Origin: Candidatus Lachnoclostridium pullistercoris
GTDB lineage: Bacteria; Bacillota; Clostridia; Lachnospirales; Lachnospiraceae
DNA: 64,000 nt
NCBI GenBank assembly: GCA_019119775.1
Contig: DWWL01000025.1
Coordinates: 28,121-92,120 of the forward strand
Reading direction: 5' to 3'
Positions 53,542 through 62,843 of the stretch are shown here, one piece after another. The notes beneath the pieces were generated by a model, which made no database searches, was not told where the DNA came from, and saw only the letters and a list, made by a program, of their open reading frames with translations. The first letter of the stretch is position 1; each line of letters begins with the position of its first letter. The translations under genes were made by a program, and so were the position numbers.

Positions 53542-55197
53542 TTATACGATGGATACTTTTCCTTTGCTCACCTTCAGGAAGATCAGCAGGGAGACGACGG
53601 TGCTCACGGTCAGGATGGTGGCCAGGGCCGCCGCCGTGCCGTAGCTGTTTCTCACCACTTCTGTGTAGATGGCCACGGAGATGGTGCTGGTCTTTCCGCC
53701 GTAGAGCATGACGCTGGAGGACAGCTCGTTGATGCAGGTGATCCAGCTTAAGATGCCGCCGGACAGGATGCCGGGGGCCATCAGGCGGGCGGTCAGAGTG
53801 AAGAAGGTCTTCATGGGAGACACGCCCAGGTTGATGGAGGCTTCTTCCACGCTGGGATCCATCTGCTGCAGGAATGCGCTTCCCGACCGCACTGTGTATG
53901 GCAGTTTGCGCACCACGAACGCGATGATCATAATGGCTGCCGTTCCTGTGAGGATCAGCGGTTCCTTATTGAAGGCCACGATCAGGCTGATGCCCAGAAC
54001 GGCGCCGGGGATGACGAAGGGGAACATGATGAGCATGTCCATGATCTGCCCCGCCATGCCTTTCTGACGGACGATGATGTAGCTGATCAGCATTCCGATG
54101 ATGATGATGAACACGATGGCGATGGTGGAGAACAGGAAGGTGTTCTTAATGTTGGTGCCCAGCCGGTTGAAGATGGTGATGTAGCTGTCCACGCTGAAGC
54201 CGCCTATAAATCCCGTAAAGTCTGCCTTGATAAAGCTGGAGACGATGACGACGATCTGAGGCAGAATGCCGATGAAGGTCACGAGTGCCACGGGGAAAGT
54301 GATGAGAAATCTCTTCACTCCGTGAAGTTTAATCTCCTGAGGCGGCCGCATGGCGGTCATCACGTAGTTTTTCTTGCTGACCAGATGCTTCTGGACCAGA
54401 AGAACGGTGGTGGAGCAGAGCACCACGATCACGGACAGGGCGCTGGCCAGGTAGGCATTTCCGCCGATCTCACTCATGTACTCGTTGTACACCAGCACGG
54501 GAAGAACCATATAGCCCTCGCCTAAGAGCATGGGCGTTCCGAAGTCTGCCAGGCTGGTCATGAACACCATGATGGCGCCGGCGGCAATGGAAGGAATGAT
54601 CACCGGGATGGTGACGGTAAAGAGCCGGCGCAGCTTGCTGCTTCCCAGGTTTTCCGCCGCCTCCTCCAGGCTGGAGTCGATGCTGCCCATGGCGCCGGAG
54701 GTGTAGAGGTAGACGTAGGGGAAGAGCTTAAAGGTAAATACCAGGATGATTCCCAGCTTGCCATAGATGCTGGGCAGGGTGATCCCGAAGGCATTTTCAA
54801 AGAAGGAAGTCACCAGTCCGGCGCGGCCGAACAGCATGATCCAGCTGTAAGCTCCGATAAAGGGCGGGCTCATCAGGCTCATGATGATAAAAATGTGGAT
54901 GTATTTTTTCATCCAGACATTGTACCGGTTCATGAGGTAGGCGATGGGAACGCCCACGATCAGGGTAGTGATGGTGGAGACGCTGGACACGAAAAGGCTT
55001 CGGAACAGCGCCGAGTAGTAATATTTTTTCGTGAAGAACCGGATATAGTTGTCCAGGGAGAGGAGTCCGGTCTTTGAGGAGAAAAAGCTCTTTGTGATCA
55101 GAGTACAGAAAGGATAGATCAGAAAGAGCAGCATGATCCCCACTACCAGGACTTTTACCCAGAACCAGAAATCCAGCCGGATTTTCTTTTTTGTCAT
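53542..55197 (-). CDS. ABC transporter permease, fused double domain (Fbp/Afu type)
   Basis: Membrane permease of 551 residues, twice the size of a single permease, with 12 transmembrane segments. Two copies of the ABC permease fold each carry an EAA loop: EEAAENLGSSKLRRLFTVTIP (near residue 187) and EEASINLGVSPMKTFFTLTA (near 455). Fused permeases are typical of ferric-iron (FbpB) and related phosphate-sugar (AfuB) importers. It overlaps the ATPase gene by four bases. The substrate is not fixed by sequence. Confidence 0.92.
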   Translation of the reverse strand: MTKKKIRLDFWFWVKVLVVGIMLLFLIYPFCTLITKSFFSSKTGLLSLDNYIRFFTKKYYYSALFRSLFVSSVSTITTLIVGVPIAYLMNRYNVWMKKYIHIFIIMSLMSPPFIGAYSWIMLFGRAGLVTSFFENAFGITLPSIYGKLGIILVFTFKLFPYVYLYTSGAMGSIDSSLEEAAENLGSSKLRRLFTVTIPVIIPSIAAGAIMVFMTSLADFGTPMLLGEGYMVLPVLVYNEYMSEIGGNAYLASALSVIVVLCSTTVLLVQKHLVSKKNYVMTAMRPPQEIKLHGVKRFLITFPVALVTFIGILPQIVVIVSSFIKADFTGFIGGFSVDSYITIFNRLGTNIKNTFLFSTIAIVFIIIIGMLISYIIVRQKGMAGQIMDMLIMFPFVIPGAVLGISLIVAFNKEPLILTGTAAIMIIAFVVRKLPYTVRSGSAFLQQMDPSVEEASINLGVSPMKTFFTLTARLMAPGILSGGILSWITCINELSSSVMLYGGKTSTISVAIYTEVVRNSYGTAAALATILTVSTVVSLLIFLKVSKGKVSIV

Positions 55198-56273
55198 CTG
55201 GAAATCACCTCCTGCGTGTCAGCCCGGTAAATGCTCACCGCGTTCATGTTGAAGTTGATGAACACCTTCTCACCGTCCGGGCGCACGGTGTGCACGTCTT
55301 TGGTGTATTCGTTCAGCTGAATGGTCTGGCCGCCGTCCAGCTGGATCTCATATTCGATAAAGTCCCCCAGAAATGTGGAGAGAGAGATCACTCCCGCAAG
55401 TCCTTCTTTCTCGTCAAAGAACAGCTGCTCCGGCCGGGCGGAGAGGAAGGCTTCTCCTGTGTAGGGCGTCTTTAAGGCTGCCTTTAAGGTGTGGCTGCCC
55501 TTAATGTCGATCACCGCGTTTTCCGGATCGTCCCCGCGGACGGTGCAGTCCACAAAGTTGGAGGTGCCGATAAAGCCGGCCACAAAGGCATTTTCCGGCT
55601 TCTTGTAGATCTGTTCCGGCGTGCCCACCTGCATGATATGGCCCTCCTTCATGACGGCGATGCGGTCGGAGATGGCAAGAGCCTCCTCCTGGTCGTGGGT
55701 GACGTAGACGGTGGTGATTCCCAGGCGCTTCTGCAGCTTTTTGATCACGGTGCGCATCTGCACCCGCAGCTTGGCGTCCAGGTTGGATAAGGGCTCGTCC
55801 ATGAGGAGAACGCTGGGCTCAATGACGAAGGCTCTGGCCAGGGCCACCCGCTGCTGCTGGCCTCCGGAGAGCTCGTTGGGCTTGCGGTCTTTGAGCTTTT
55901 CGATCTGGACCAGCTTCAGGGCTTCTTCCACCCGGCCGGGAATCTCCTGCTTCGGCACTTTTCTGGCTTTTAAGCCGTAGGCCACGTTTTCCGCCACGGT
56001 CAGATGGGGAAAGATGGCGTAGTTCTGGAATACCATTCCGATATCCCGCTTGTGGGCGGCCACGTTGTTGATTACGGTGTCATCAAAGCGGATTTCTCCG
56101 CCGTCCACGGTGTTAAAGCCGGCGATCATCCGCAGAAGGGTGGTTTTCCCGCAGCCGGACGGGCCCAGCAGGGTAAAAAATTCTCCCGGTTTGATGTCCA
56201 GGCTCACCTGCTTTAAGGCGGTAAAGTCGCCGTATTTTTTTACGGCATCCTTGATGATTACTGCATGACTCAT
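55194..56273 (-). CDS. ABC transporter ATP-binding protein
   Basis: Import ATPase of 359 residues, FbpC/PotA branch. Walker A is GPSGCGKTTLLRMIAG (near 37-52), the signature LSGGQQQRVALARA (near 134) and Walker B VLLMDEPLSNLDAKLR (near 155), followed by the switch His (VTHDQEEAL). The C-terminal 120 residues form the TOBE-like regulatory domain. The start at 56273 has GGAGG seven bases upstream; the frame is open further back but that stretch does not resemble the family. It lies between the binding-protein and permease genes and drives the fused permease. Confidence 0.94.
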   Translation of the reverse strand: MSHAVIIKDAVKKYGDFTALKQVSLDIKPGEFFTLLGPSGCGKTTLLRMIAGFNTVDGGEIRFDDTVINNVAAHKRDIGMVFQNYAIFPHLTVAENVAYGLKARKVPKQEIPGRVEEALKLVQIEKLKDRKPNELSGGQQQRVALARAFVIEPSVLLMDEPLSNLDAKLRVQMRTVIKKLQKRLGITTVYVTHDQEEALAISDRIAVMKEGHIMQVGTPEQIYKKPENAFVAGFIGTSNFVDCTVRGDDPENAVIDIKGSHTLKAALKTPYTGEAFLSARPEQLFFDEKEGLAGVISLSTFLGDFIEYEIQLDGGQTIQLNEYTKDVHTVRPDGEKVFINFNMNAVSIYRADTQEVISR

Positions 56274-56358
56274 TCCTGTTCCTCCGTTTCTGTTTTCAAA
56301 AAATGTTCTGGTCTGAGAGCTGCGCCCGCCGCTGCGGGCCATTTAAAGGAAATAAAAA

Positions 56359-56387
56359 GCCGGAGGCCGGTGGTTCCGGTCTCCGGC
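56359..56387 (-). terminator. Intercistronic terminator in the ABC operon
   Basis: GCCGGAGGCCGG pairs with CCGGTCTCCGGC (one mismatch/G-U) around a five-base loop; on the minus strand TTTTTATTTCC follows. It stands between the binding-protein gene and the ATPase gene, so part of the transcripts should end here. Confidence 0.85.
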
Positions 56388-56428
56388 AGGCGCTTGTATG
56401 AGTGAAAGAACGACTTGCTTTGCGCGTA

Positions 56429-57559
56429 TTAGTTTTCAACCATAATGTCGTTGAAATGCTCGATGATGGATTCTTTTTCGGTAGCGGCCCAGTCGAAATC
56501 GTAGTCAACCAGGTTCAGCTCGTCTAAGGCCAGCATTCCGTCAGCAACTTCCATATCGTTTCTCACAGGGCGGCGTCCCCAGTTCTGGCTCTGGGACTCC
56601 TGGCATTCTCTGGAGGTAACGAAGTCGATGAACAGCTTGGCGTTCTCCTCGTTGGGGCAGCCCTTTACAAGAGCGACTCCGTCGGGAACAGCGCTGGTGC
56701 CGTCGCTGGGATAGCAGAATCCCACGTCCGGATCATCGGCGTACTGAACTGCGGATTTCTCAATGGTCAGACCGATCATAAACTCGCCGTCAGCAACCAT
56801 CTTGTGGCATTTTCCTGAGGAGTCCACGATCTTGCCGTCCAGGTTCTTGTAGAGCTCGGTGATGAAGTCCCAGCCGTCTTCCTTGCCGCCGTGGCCTAAG
56901 ATCATGGTGCACAGCTGAGTGTAGGCGGAACCGGATTTGGAGGGCAGGCAGTAAGCGATCTGGCCTTTAAATTCCGGCTTTAAGCAGTCTTCCCAGCTGG
57001 TGGGCGGCTCCAGGCCGGCTTCTTCCAGGAGCGTCTTGTTGTAGAAGATGACCATGGGCAGCGGGCTCTCGCCGATCCATTTGTCCTCGGGATCCTTGAA
57101 GGCTTCGTCGATATATTCGTCGTTGGCGCACACATAGGGTTCAAAATAATCCTTAAACGCAGCCAGAGAGTCGGCGCCTCCGCCCCAGAGCACGTCAGCG
57201 ATGGGGTTGGCAGCTTCTGCCTGGATACGGTTGCAGAGCTCTCCGGTTCCGGCGGCTACCACTTCTACCTTCACGTTGGGGTATTTTTCCATAAACATGT
57301 TCACGCCGTCATTTAAGGGGTCGGCGTCATGGGGAGAATACACCACTACCGTCCCGGTGTAGTCCTCCGGAGCTTTCTCAGCCTTCTCGCCGGATGCCTC
57401 CTCTGAAGCGTCGCCGGAGTCTTCTGCCTCCGTCTCTGCCTCTGCGGCGGTGGTTTCCGCAGCTGCGGTCGTCTGTGCCTCCTCAGAGCCGCCGGAGCAG
57501 CCCGCCAGGCTTACTGCCATAGCAGCCGCCATTGCCGCATACAGGAATTCCTTTTTCAT
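56429..57559 (-). CDS. Extracellular solute-binding lipoprotein (Fbp/Afu-like)
   Basis: Substrate-binding lipoprotein of 376 residues. The signal peptide ends in the lipobox SLAGC21, and an Ala/Thr/Glu-rich tether (22-65) links it to the folded part. Motifs such as TVVVYSPHDADPLNDGV, GGADSLAAFKDYF and DSSGKCHKMVADGEFMIGLTIE fit the ferric-binding/AfuA-type family; the last of these is shared with sugar-phosphate and phosphonate binders as much as with iron binders. The AAAGGAGAG site precedes the start. First gene of the operon, under likely control of the YesM/YesN-type pair. Confidence 0.9.
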   Translation of the reverse strand: MKKEFLYAAMAAAMAVSLAGCSGGSEEAQTTAAAETTAAEAETEAEDSGDASEEASGEKAEKAPEDYTGTVVVYSPHDADPLNDGVNMFMEKYPNVKVEVVAAGTGELCNRIQAEAANPIADVLWGGGADSLAAFKDYFEPYVCANDEYIDEAFKDPEDKWIGESPLPMVIFYNKTLLEEAGLEPPTSWEDCLKPEFKGQIAYCLPSKSGSAYTQLCTMILGHGGKEDGWDFITELYKNLDGKIVDSSGKCHKMVADGEFMIGLTIEKSAVQYADDPDVGFCYPSDGTSAVPDGVALVKGCPNEENAKLFIDFVTSRECQESQSQNWGRRPVRNDMEVADGMLALDELNLVDYDFDWAATEKESIIEHFNDIMVEN

Positions 57560-57598
57560 AAATACTTCTCTCCTTTCTTTAAATTGTGCAACTGTTTC

Positions 57599-57613
57599 AT
57601 ATAGTAACTATAT
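57599..57613. promoter_or_regulatory. Palindrome upstream of the binding-protein gene
   Basis: ATATAGT-A-ACTATAT is a perfect odd palindrome about 40-55 bases before the start codon, in a very AT-rich stretch. It is a candidate binding site for a dimeric regulator or part of the promoter. Confidence 0.45.
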
Positions 57614-57900
57614 TTTATCTTTTTTTTGTGCATTTTTCCATTAGTTATCATGACTTTTTATTTGCGATTCTGAACTGGGGAAAGTTTCTGCCATATTCAC
57701 AAACAGCTTTGGAGATGATATAATGAGCGAAAGCGAGCCTGCGGGTGTCTGGCATCTGCGGTGAAATTTTGGGAACCGGGCTGCAGTTTTGCAGGCCGGG
57801 TAAAAGTCGCGGCTTTTGCAGGAAAAGCCGCGGATAGAAGAAAATAGAAACAATGGAAAACAGAAGCGGCGGGCTGCCGCGGATAAAGATGGAGGAGATC
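57614..57900. other. Divergent intergenic region, ABC operon/pth
   Basis: Together with the palindrome to its left, it fills the 341-base gap. It holds the pth promoter at 57696-57724 and AT-rich DNA that presumably includes the ABC operon promoter. No further gene or RNA was recognised. Confidence 0.5.
57696..57724 (+). promoter_or_regulatory. Promoter of pth-mfd
   Basis: TTCACA (57696-57701), 17-base spacer ending TGA, TATAAT (57719-57724), an extended -10. Confidence 0.7.
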
Positions 57901-58467
57901 ATGTATTTAATCGTTGGATTGGGAAACCCGGGCAGAGAGTATGAGCACACCCGCCACAACGCGGGCTTTGACGCCATAGATATCCTGGCGGAGAAGCTGG
58001 GAACGGATGTGAAGGAGAAAAAGCACAGAGGACTGTGCGGAAAAGGGATGATCGGGGGAGAGAAAGTGATCCTTTTAAAGCCCCAGACCTATATGAATTT
58101 AAGCGGTGAGAGCGTCCGGGCGGCTGCGGATTTCTATAAAATAGACGCAGAACATATGATAGTTCTGTATGACGATATTGACCTGGACGTGGGAAAACTG
58201 CGGGTGCGGGCAAAAGGCAGCGCCGGCGGCCACAACGGCATCAAAAACATCATCGCCCACATGGGGACTCAGGAGTTTCCAAGAGTGCGCATCGGCGTGG
58301 GCGCGAAGCCGGACCGGATGGATCTGGCGGATTACGTGCTGGGGCGTTTTTCCCAGGTGGAGCGTTCGGTGATGGAGGACGCGTTTGAGGAGGCAGCGGA
58401 GGCGGCCATCGCTGTGGTGGAGGATGGAATCGACGCGGCGATGAACCGGTTCAACAGGAAGAAATAG
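57901..58467 (+). CDS. pth: Peptidyl-tRNA hydrolase
   Basis: Releases tRNA from prematurely dropped peptidyl-tRNA; 188 residues, cytoplasmic. The catalytic histidine lies in EYEHTRHNAGFDAID (near residue 20), with KPQTYMNLSGESV (near 64), DDIDLDVGKLRVR (near 93) and GSAGGHNGIKNI (near 107) as the remaining signatures. The ATG at 57901 has GGAGGAG upstream. mfd starts 13 bases after its stop, the standard pth-mfd order of Bacillota. Confidence 0.97.
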   Translation: MYLIVGLGNPGREYEHTRHNAGFDAIDILAEKLGTDVKEKKHRGLCGKGMIGGEKVILLKPQTYMNLSGESVRAAADFYKIDAEHMIVLYDDIDLDVGKLRVRAKGSAGGHNGIKNIIAHMGTQEFPRVRIGVGAKPDRMDLADYVLGRFSQVERSVMEDAFEEAAEAAIAVVEDGIDAAMNRFNRKK

Positions 58468-58480
58468 CGGAGAACGGGAA

Positions 58481-61400
58481 ATGAGCGATGTGTTTGCAAA
58501 CCCTCTGTGGGAACTGAAAGAATTTGAGGATCTGGACAGTGATCTGAAGGCGGGAAAAGGCCCTGTGCAGCTGAGCGGCTGCATGGATTCCCAGAAGGTC
58601 CATCTCATGTATGAGGCGGCGAAGGGAACTCCGTGGAAACTGGTGGTCACAGGTGACGGGACGAAGGCTCAGGAGATCTACGATGATTTTCGGTATTTTG
58701 AGCCCAATACCTGGCTGTATCCGGCCAAAGACCTGCTGTTTTACAGCGCGGACATCCACGGAAACCTGATGGTGAAGCAGCGGCTGCAGGTGCTGCGCCA
58801 TCTGATGGAGGATGAGGGCGGCGTGGTAGTCACCACCCTGGACGGCCTGATGGACCATCTTCTGCCCCTGGACTTTTTTCAGGCGCAGGCGTTGACGGTG
58901 GAAAACGGCCAGGATCTGGATCTGGAGGAATGGCGGGAAAAGCTGGTGGCTCTGGGCTATGAGCGTCTGCCTCAGGTGGACGGAATGGGACAGTTTTCCA
59001 TCCGGGGCGGAATTCTGGACATTTTCCCCCTGACGGAGGAGATGCCGGTGCGGATCGAGCTGTGGGACACGGAGGTGGATTCCATCCGTACCTTTGATCT
59101 GGAGAGCCAGAGGTCGGTGGAGCAGCTGGAAAAGGTCACAATTTATCCGGCGGCAGAGATGGTGCTCACCAGGGAGCGGATCGCCGCAGGTGTCCGGCGG
59201 ATTGAGAAGGAAGAAAAAAAGTACGAGAAAGCTCTGCGGGACCAGATGAAGACGGAGGAAGCCCACCGGATCAAAGTCCAGACGGAAGAAGTTTTAGACG
59301 GCCTGAAGGAGGGCTGGGGGATCCATGGCCTGGACAGCTTTATTCAGTATTTTTATGAGGATACGGTGTCGTTTCTGGACTATTTTTCCAGGAAAGACAC
59401 GGTGATTTTCTTGGATGAGCCGGCCAGGCTGCAGGAAAAAGGAGACGCGGTGGAGCTGGAATTCAGGGAGAGCATGGGCCATCGTCTGGAGCACGGCTAT
59501 ATTCTGCCGGGACAGGCGGATCTGCTGTACGGGGTGAAGGAGGTCCTGGCCAGGGCCCAGACGGAGCGGACTGTCTGCCTGACGGCTCTGGAGCAGAAGC
59601 TGGCGGGAATCCCTGTCAAAAACAAGTATCATATTGATGCCAGAAATATCAGCTCTTATCAGACCAGTTTTGACATGCTCATAAAGGATCTGAAGCGGTG
59701 GAAAAAGGAAAAATACCGGGTCATCCTTCTATCAGGTTCCCGCACCAGGGCCAGCCGTCTGGCGGGAGATCTGCGGGAATATGAGCTTTCCGCTTTCTGC
59801 CCGGACGATCCGGAACGCCAGGTGCAGCCGGGGGAGATCCTGGTCACTTACGGCAACCTGCACCGGGGGTTCGAGTATCCGATGATCAAGTTTATCGTCC
59901 TCACCGAGGGCGATATGTTCGGCGCGGAGAAGAAAAAGAAGAGACGGAAAAAGACAGCCTACGAAGGGCGGAAGATCCAGAGCTTTTCAGAGCTGAGCGT
60001 GGGAGATTACGTGGTTCACGAGGACCATGGCCTGGGAATTTACCGGGGAATCGAAAAGATCGAGCGGGATAAGGTGGTCAAGGACTACATTAAGATCGAG
60101 TACGGGGACGGAGGAAATCTGTACCTTCCGGCCACCCGCCTGGAAGGCATCCAGAAGTATGCGGGGTCTGACGCGAAGGCGCCGAAGTTAAACAAACTGG
60201 GTGGAGAGCAGTGGAACAAGACGAAGACGAAGGTCAAGGGGGCGGTAAAGGAGATCGCCAGGGACCTGGTGCAGCTATACGCCGCCCGGCAGAATGCAGA
60301 AGGCTTTCAGTGCGGACCGGACACGGTGTGGCAGCGGGAGTTTGAGGAAATGTTTCCTTATGAGGAGACGGAGGACCAGCTGGAGGCCATCGAGGCTACA
60401 AAGCAGGACATGGAGAGCCGCAAAATCATGGACCGTCTGATCTGCGGGGACGTGGGATACGGAAAGACAGAGGTGGCTCTGCGCGCCGCCTTCAAGGAGG
60501 TTCAGGAGAGCCGGCAGGTGGTGTATCTGGCTCCGACTACCATTCTGGCCCAGCAGATCTACAACACATTTGTGCAGCGGATGAAGGACTTTCCCGTGCG
60601 GGTGGACTTAATGTCCAGGTTCCGCACACCGGCAGAGCAGAAAAAGACGCTGGAGGATTTGAAAAAGGGCATGGTGGACATTCTTATAGGAACCCACCGG
60701 GTGCTGTCAAAGGACGTGGTATTTAAAAATCTGGGACTGCTGATCATCGACGAGGAGCAGCGGTTCGGAGTGGCCCACAAGGAGAAGATCAAGAAGCTGA
60801 AGGAGAACGTGGACGTTCTCACCCTCACCGCCACGCCCATTCCCAGAACGCTTCACATGAGCCTGATCGGGATCCGCGACATGAGCGTGCTGGAGGAACC
60901 GCCGGTGGACCGGGTGCCGATCCAGACTTACGTGATGGAGTACAACGACGAGATGGTCCGGGAGGCTATCCAGAGAGAGATGGCCAGAGGCGGACAAGTG
61001 TATTATGTATACAATCGGGTCAACGACATTGACGAGGTGGCTTCCCATGTGGCCGGGCTGGTGCCGGAGGCAAATGTGGTGTTCGCCCACGGCCAGATGC
61101 ACGAGAGAGAGCTGGAAAAGATCATGCTGGATTTTGTGGACGGGGAGATCGATGTTTTAGTGTCCACCACCATCATTGAGACGGGCCTTGACATCCCCAA
61201 TGCCAACACCATGATCATCCACGACGCGGACCGGCTGGGACTGTCCCAGCTCTATCAGCTGCGGGGCCGGGTGGGGCGCTCCAACAGGACCGCTTATGCT
61301 TTCCTGATGTACAGGCGTGACAAAATGCTGCGGGAGGAGGCGGAAAAACGTCTCCAGGCCATAAGGGAGTTTACAGAGCTGGGATCCGGCATCAAGATCG

Positions 61401-62023
61401 CCATGAGAGATCTGGAGATCCGCGGCGCGGGAAATATTCTGGGAGCCGAGCAGCACGGTCATATGGAGGCGGTGGGGTATGATCTCTACTGCAAGCTGTT
61501 AAATCAGGCGGTGCAGGCGCTTAAAGGCGGCAGCCAGGAAGAGGAAGAGTACGAGACGTCGGTGGACTGCGATATCGACGCTTATATTCCGCCTTCTTAT
61601 ATTAAGAATGAATATCAGAAACTGGATATTTATAAGCGGATTTCCGGCATTGAAAATGAAGAAGAATATATGGATATGCAGGATGAACTGATGGACCGGT
61701 TTGGGGACATTCCCAGGCCGGTGGACAATCTCCTGCGCATTGCCGCTCTGAAGGCGGAGGCCCACCGCGCCTACGTGACGGAAGTGTACATCAACCGCCA
61801 GGAGGTCCGCCTCACCATGTACCCGAAGGCAAAGCTGAAGGTGGAGAATATCCCGGATCTGGTGGCAAAATACAGAGGAGATCTGAAATTCCAGGCAGGC
61901 GAAGCGCCGGTATTTCATTTTATTGACCAGAGAAATAAAAACCGTGACTGTGATCCTATGATGGAGAAGGCGAGGGAGCTTTTGGAGAAACTGAACGGGC
62001 TGAGAAAGGAGCAGCAGTTATGA
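58481..62023 (+). CDS. mfd: Transcription-repair coupling factor
   Basis: SF2 DNA translocase of 1180 residues that removes stalled RNA polymerase and recruits UvrA. In order: UvrB-homology module (about 1-350), a linker, the RNA polymerase-interaction domain (near residues 500-560, SVGDYVVHEDHGLGIYRGI), the helicase core with Walker A GDVGYGKTEVALRAAF (near 659), DEEQ box IIDEEQRFGV (near 757), TATPIPRTLH (near 783), and motif VI QLRGRVGRS; then the TRG motif region and C-terminal D7 domain. Length is normal. A further ATG overlaps its stop codon (ATGA) and begins a broken nitroreductase gene. Confidence 0.98.
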   Translation: MSDVFANPLWELKEFEDLDSDLKAGKGPVQLSGCMDSQKVHLMYEAAKGTPWKLVVTGDGTKAQEIYDDFRYFEPNTWLYPAKDLLFYSADIHGNLMVKQRLQVLRHLMEDEGGVVVTTLDGLMDHLLPLDFFQAQALTVENGQDLDLEEWREKLVALGYERLPQVDGMGQFSIRGGILDIFPLTEEMPVRIELWDTEVDSIRTFDLESQRSVEQLEKVTIYPAAEMVLTRERIAAGVRRIEKEEKKYEKALRDQMKTEEAHRIKVQTEEVLDGLKEGWGIHGLDSFIQYFYEDTVSFLDYFSRKDTVIFLDEPARLQEKGDAVELEFRESMGHRLEHGYILPGQADLLYGVKEVLARAQTERTVCLTALEQKLAGIPVKNKYHIDARNISSYQTSFDMLIKDLKRWKKEKYRVILLSGSRTRASRLAGDLREYELSAFCPDDPERQVQPGEILVTYGNLHRGFEYPMIKFIVLTEGDMFGAEKKKKRRKKTAYEGRKIQSFSELSVGDYVVHEDHGLGIYRGIEKIERDKVVKDYIKIEYGDGGNLYLPATRLEGIQKYAGSDAKAPKLNKLGGEQWNKTKTKVKGAVKEIARDLVQLYAARQNAEGFQCGPDTVWQREFEEMFPYEETEDQLEAIEATKQDMESRKIMDRLICGDVGYGKTEVALRAAFKEVQESRQVVYLAPTTILAQQIYNTFVQRMKDFPVRVDLMSRFRTPAEQKKTLEDLKKGMVDILIGTHRVLSKDVVFKNLGLLIIDEEQRFGVAHKEKIKKLKENVDVLTLTATPIPRTLHMSLIGIRDMSVLEEPPVDRVPIQTYVMEYNDEMVREAIQREMARGGQVYYVYNRVNDIDEVASHVAGLVPEANVVFAHGQMHERELEKIMLDFVDGEIDVLVSTTIIETGLDIPNANTMIIHDADRLGLSQLYQLRGRVGRSNRTAYAFLMYRRDKMLREEAEKRLQAIREFTELGSGIKIAMRDLEIRGAGNILGAEQHGHMEAVGYDLYCKLLNQAVQALKGGSQEEEEYETSVDCDIDAYIPPSYIKNEYQKLDIYKRISGIENEEEYMDMQDELMDRFGDIPRPVDNLLRIAALKAEAHRAYVTEVYINRQEVRLTMYPKAKLKVENIPDLVAKYRGDLKFQAGEAPVFHFIDQRNKNRDCDPMMEKARELLEKLNGLRKEQQL

Positions 62024-62196
62024 ACGAGACGATGACAGCCATAATGAACCGAAAGTCTGTGCGGGCCTATACGGACCGGGAGATCTCCCCGGAGTGCCGG
62101 GAGTAGATTTTAAGAGCTGCTGCTGCCGCACCTACTGCCGGCAATCAGCAGCTGTACACCATTCTGGACATTACCAGCCAGGAGTTAAAGGAAAAG
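62020..62196 (+). pseudogene. Nitroreductase-family gene, truncated and interrupted by a stop
   Basis: The ATG overlaps the mfd stop. The first 28 codons (ATMNETMTAIMNRKSVRAYT region) match the start of a nitroreductase, whose FMN-phosphate site begins R-K/R-S-V-R. A TAG stop occurs at 62104-62106, where a Gln or Lys codon is expected. The frame then continues with ILRAAAAAPTAGNQQLYTILDI, also nitroreductase-like, and family resemblance ends near 62196. About 80 per cent of the gene is missing, and foreign-looking DNA follows. This looks like a remnant left by an insertion or deletion. Confidence 0.75.
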
Positions 62197-62235
62197 CACA
62201 ATCCAGACGGAACCGGCGGTTGTGTCAAGAAATAT

Positions 62236-62264
62236 TTGTGGAATAGCAAGAACTTTGATATAAT
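62236..62264 (+). promoter_or_regulatory. Promoter of the first XRE gene
   Basis: TTGTGG (62236-62241), 17-base spacer ending TTGA, TATAAT (62259-62264), with an extended -10 (TGA). Confidence 0.7.
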
Positions 62265-62306
62265 GGGAACAGAAACCCCGGAACCGGGAGAAAGGCAGGA
62301 GGATAA

Positions 62307-62537
62307 ATGCACATAAGCTATAAACCCCTCTGGCACACGCTGGTTGAGCGCAACATGAGGAAGGAGGACTTGCGGCTTGCCGCCGGTCTTACCACAAATA
62401 TGATTGCCAACATGGGTAAGGGAAAGAATATCAGTATGGAAACGCTGGTTCGTATCTGCGAAGCCCTTAATTGCGGTATATTAGATGTGATTGAACTGGA
62501 ACAGGATGATATTTCTGCTGATACAGCAGAGTGTTAA
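62307..62537 (+). CDS. XRE-family helix-turn-helix protein, short
   Basis: DNA-binding protein of 76 residues that is almost entirely a Cro/CI-type domain: LRLAAGLTTNMIANMGKGKNISMETLVRICEALN (residues about 22-55). The Met-rich KN-I-S-M-E-T-L form is common in transcription regulators of conjugative elements. AGGCAGGAGG precedes the start. The following small gene begins about 20 bases after its stop. Confidence 0.85.
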   Translation: MHISYKPLWHTLVERNMRKEDLRLAAGLTTNMIANMGKGKNISMETLVRICEALNCGILDVIELEQDDISADTAEC

Positions 62538-62560
62538 GTCATGAACTGCGGAGGTGTCTA

Positions 62561-62788
62561 ATGATGAAGTGTCCAAAATGTGAAAAGGATATGCAGGCTG
62601 GATTTTTACAGGCAGGAAACATAATTGCATTTAATAAAACCAGACACAAAATTTCATTGAATCCTAAAGATAAAGATGATGTTATGATAGCGAGAAAGTC
62701 GTTCACAAGTACAGATTTTCACGGATATATTTGCAAGGAATGTGGGTTAGTCGTTTTTGATTATAAGAGTGCCCTTTCACGCTTTTAA
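62561..62788 (+). CDS. Small zinc-ribbon protein, DUF6487-like
   Basis: Protein of 75 residues with two cysteine pairs, C-P-K-C (residues 4-7) and C-K-E-C (near 61-64), forming a likely zinc ribbon around a beta-rich middle. The pattern CPKCEKDMQAGFLQ and CGLVVFDY recalls the DUF6487 (nucleic-acid-binding zinc-ribbon-like) family. GGAGGTG lies upstream of two usable ATGs (62561 and 62564). Function unknown. Confidence 0.7.
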   Translation: MMKCPKCEKDMQAGFLQAGNIIAFNKTRHKISLNPKDKDDVMIARKSFTSTDFHGYICKECGLVVFDYKSALSRF

Positions 62789-62843
62789 TTTTGAAATTAT
62801 CTGTTGCGTTATTTCAGCCAGCCGTTCCCGGCTGGCTGTTCTG

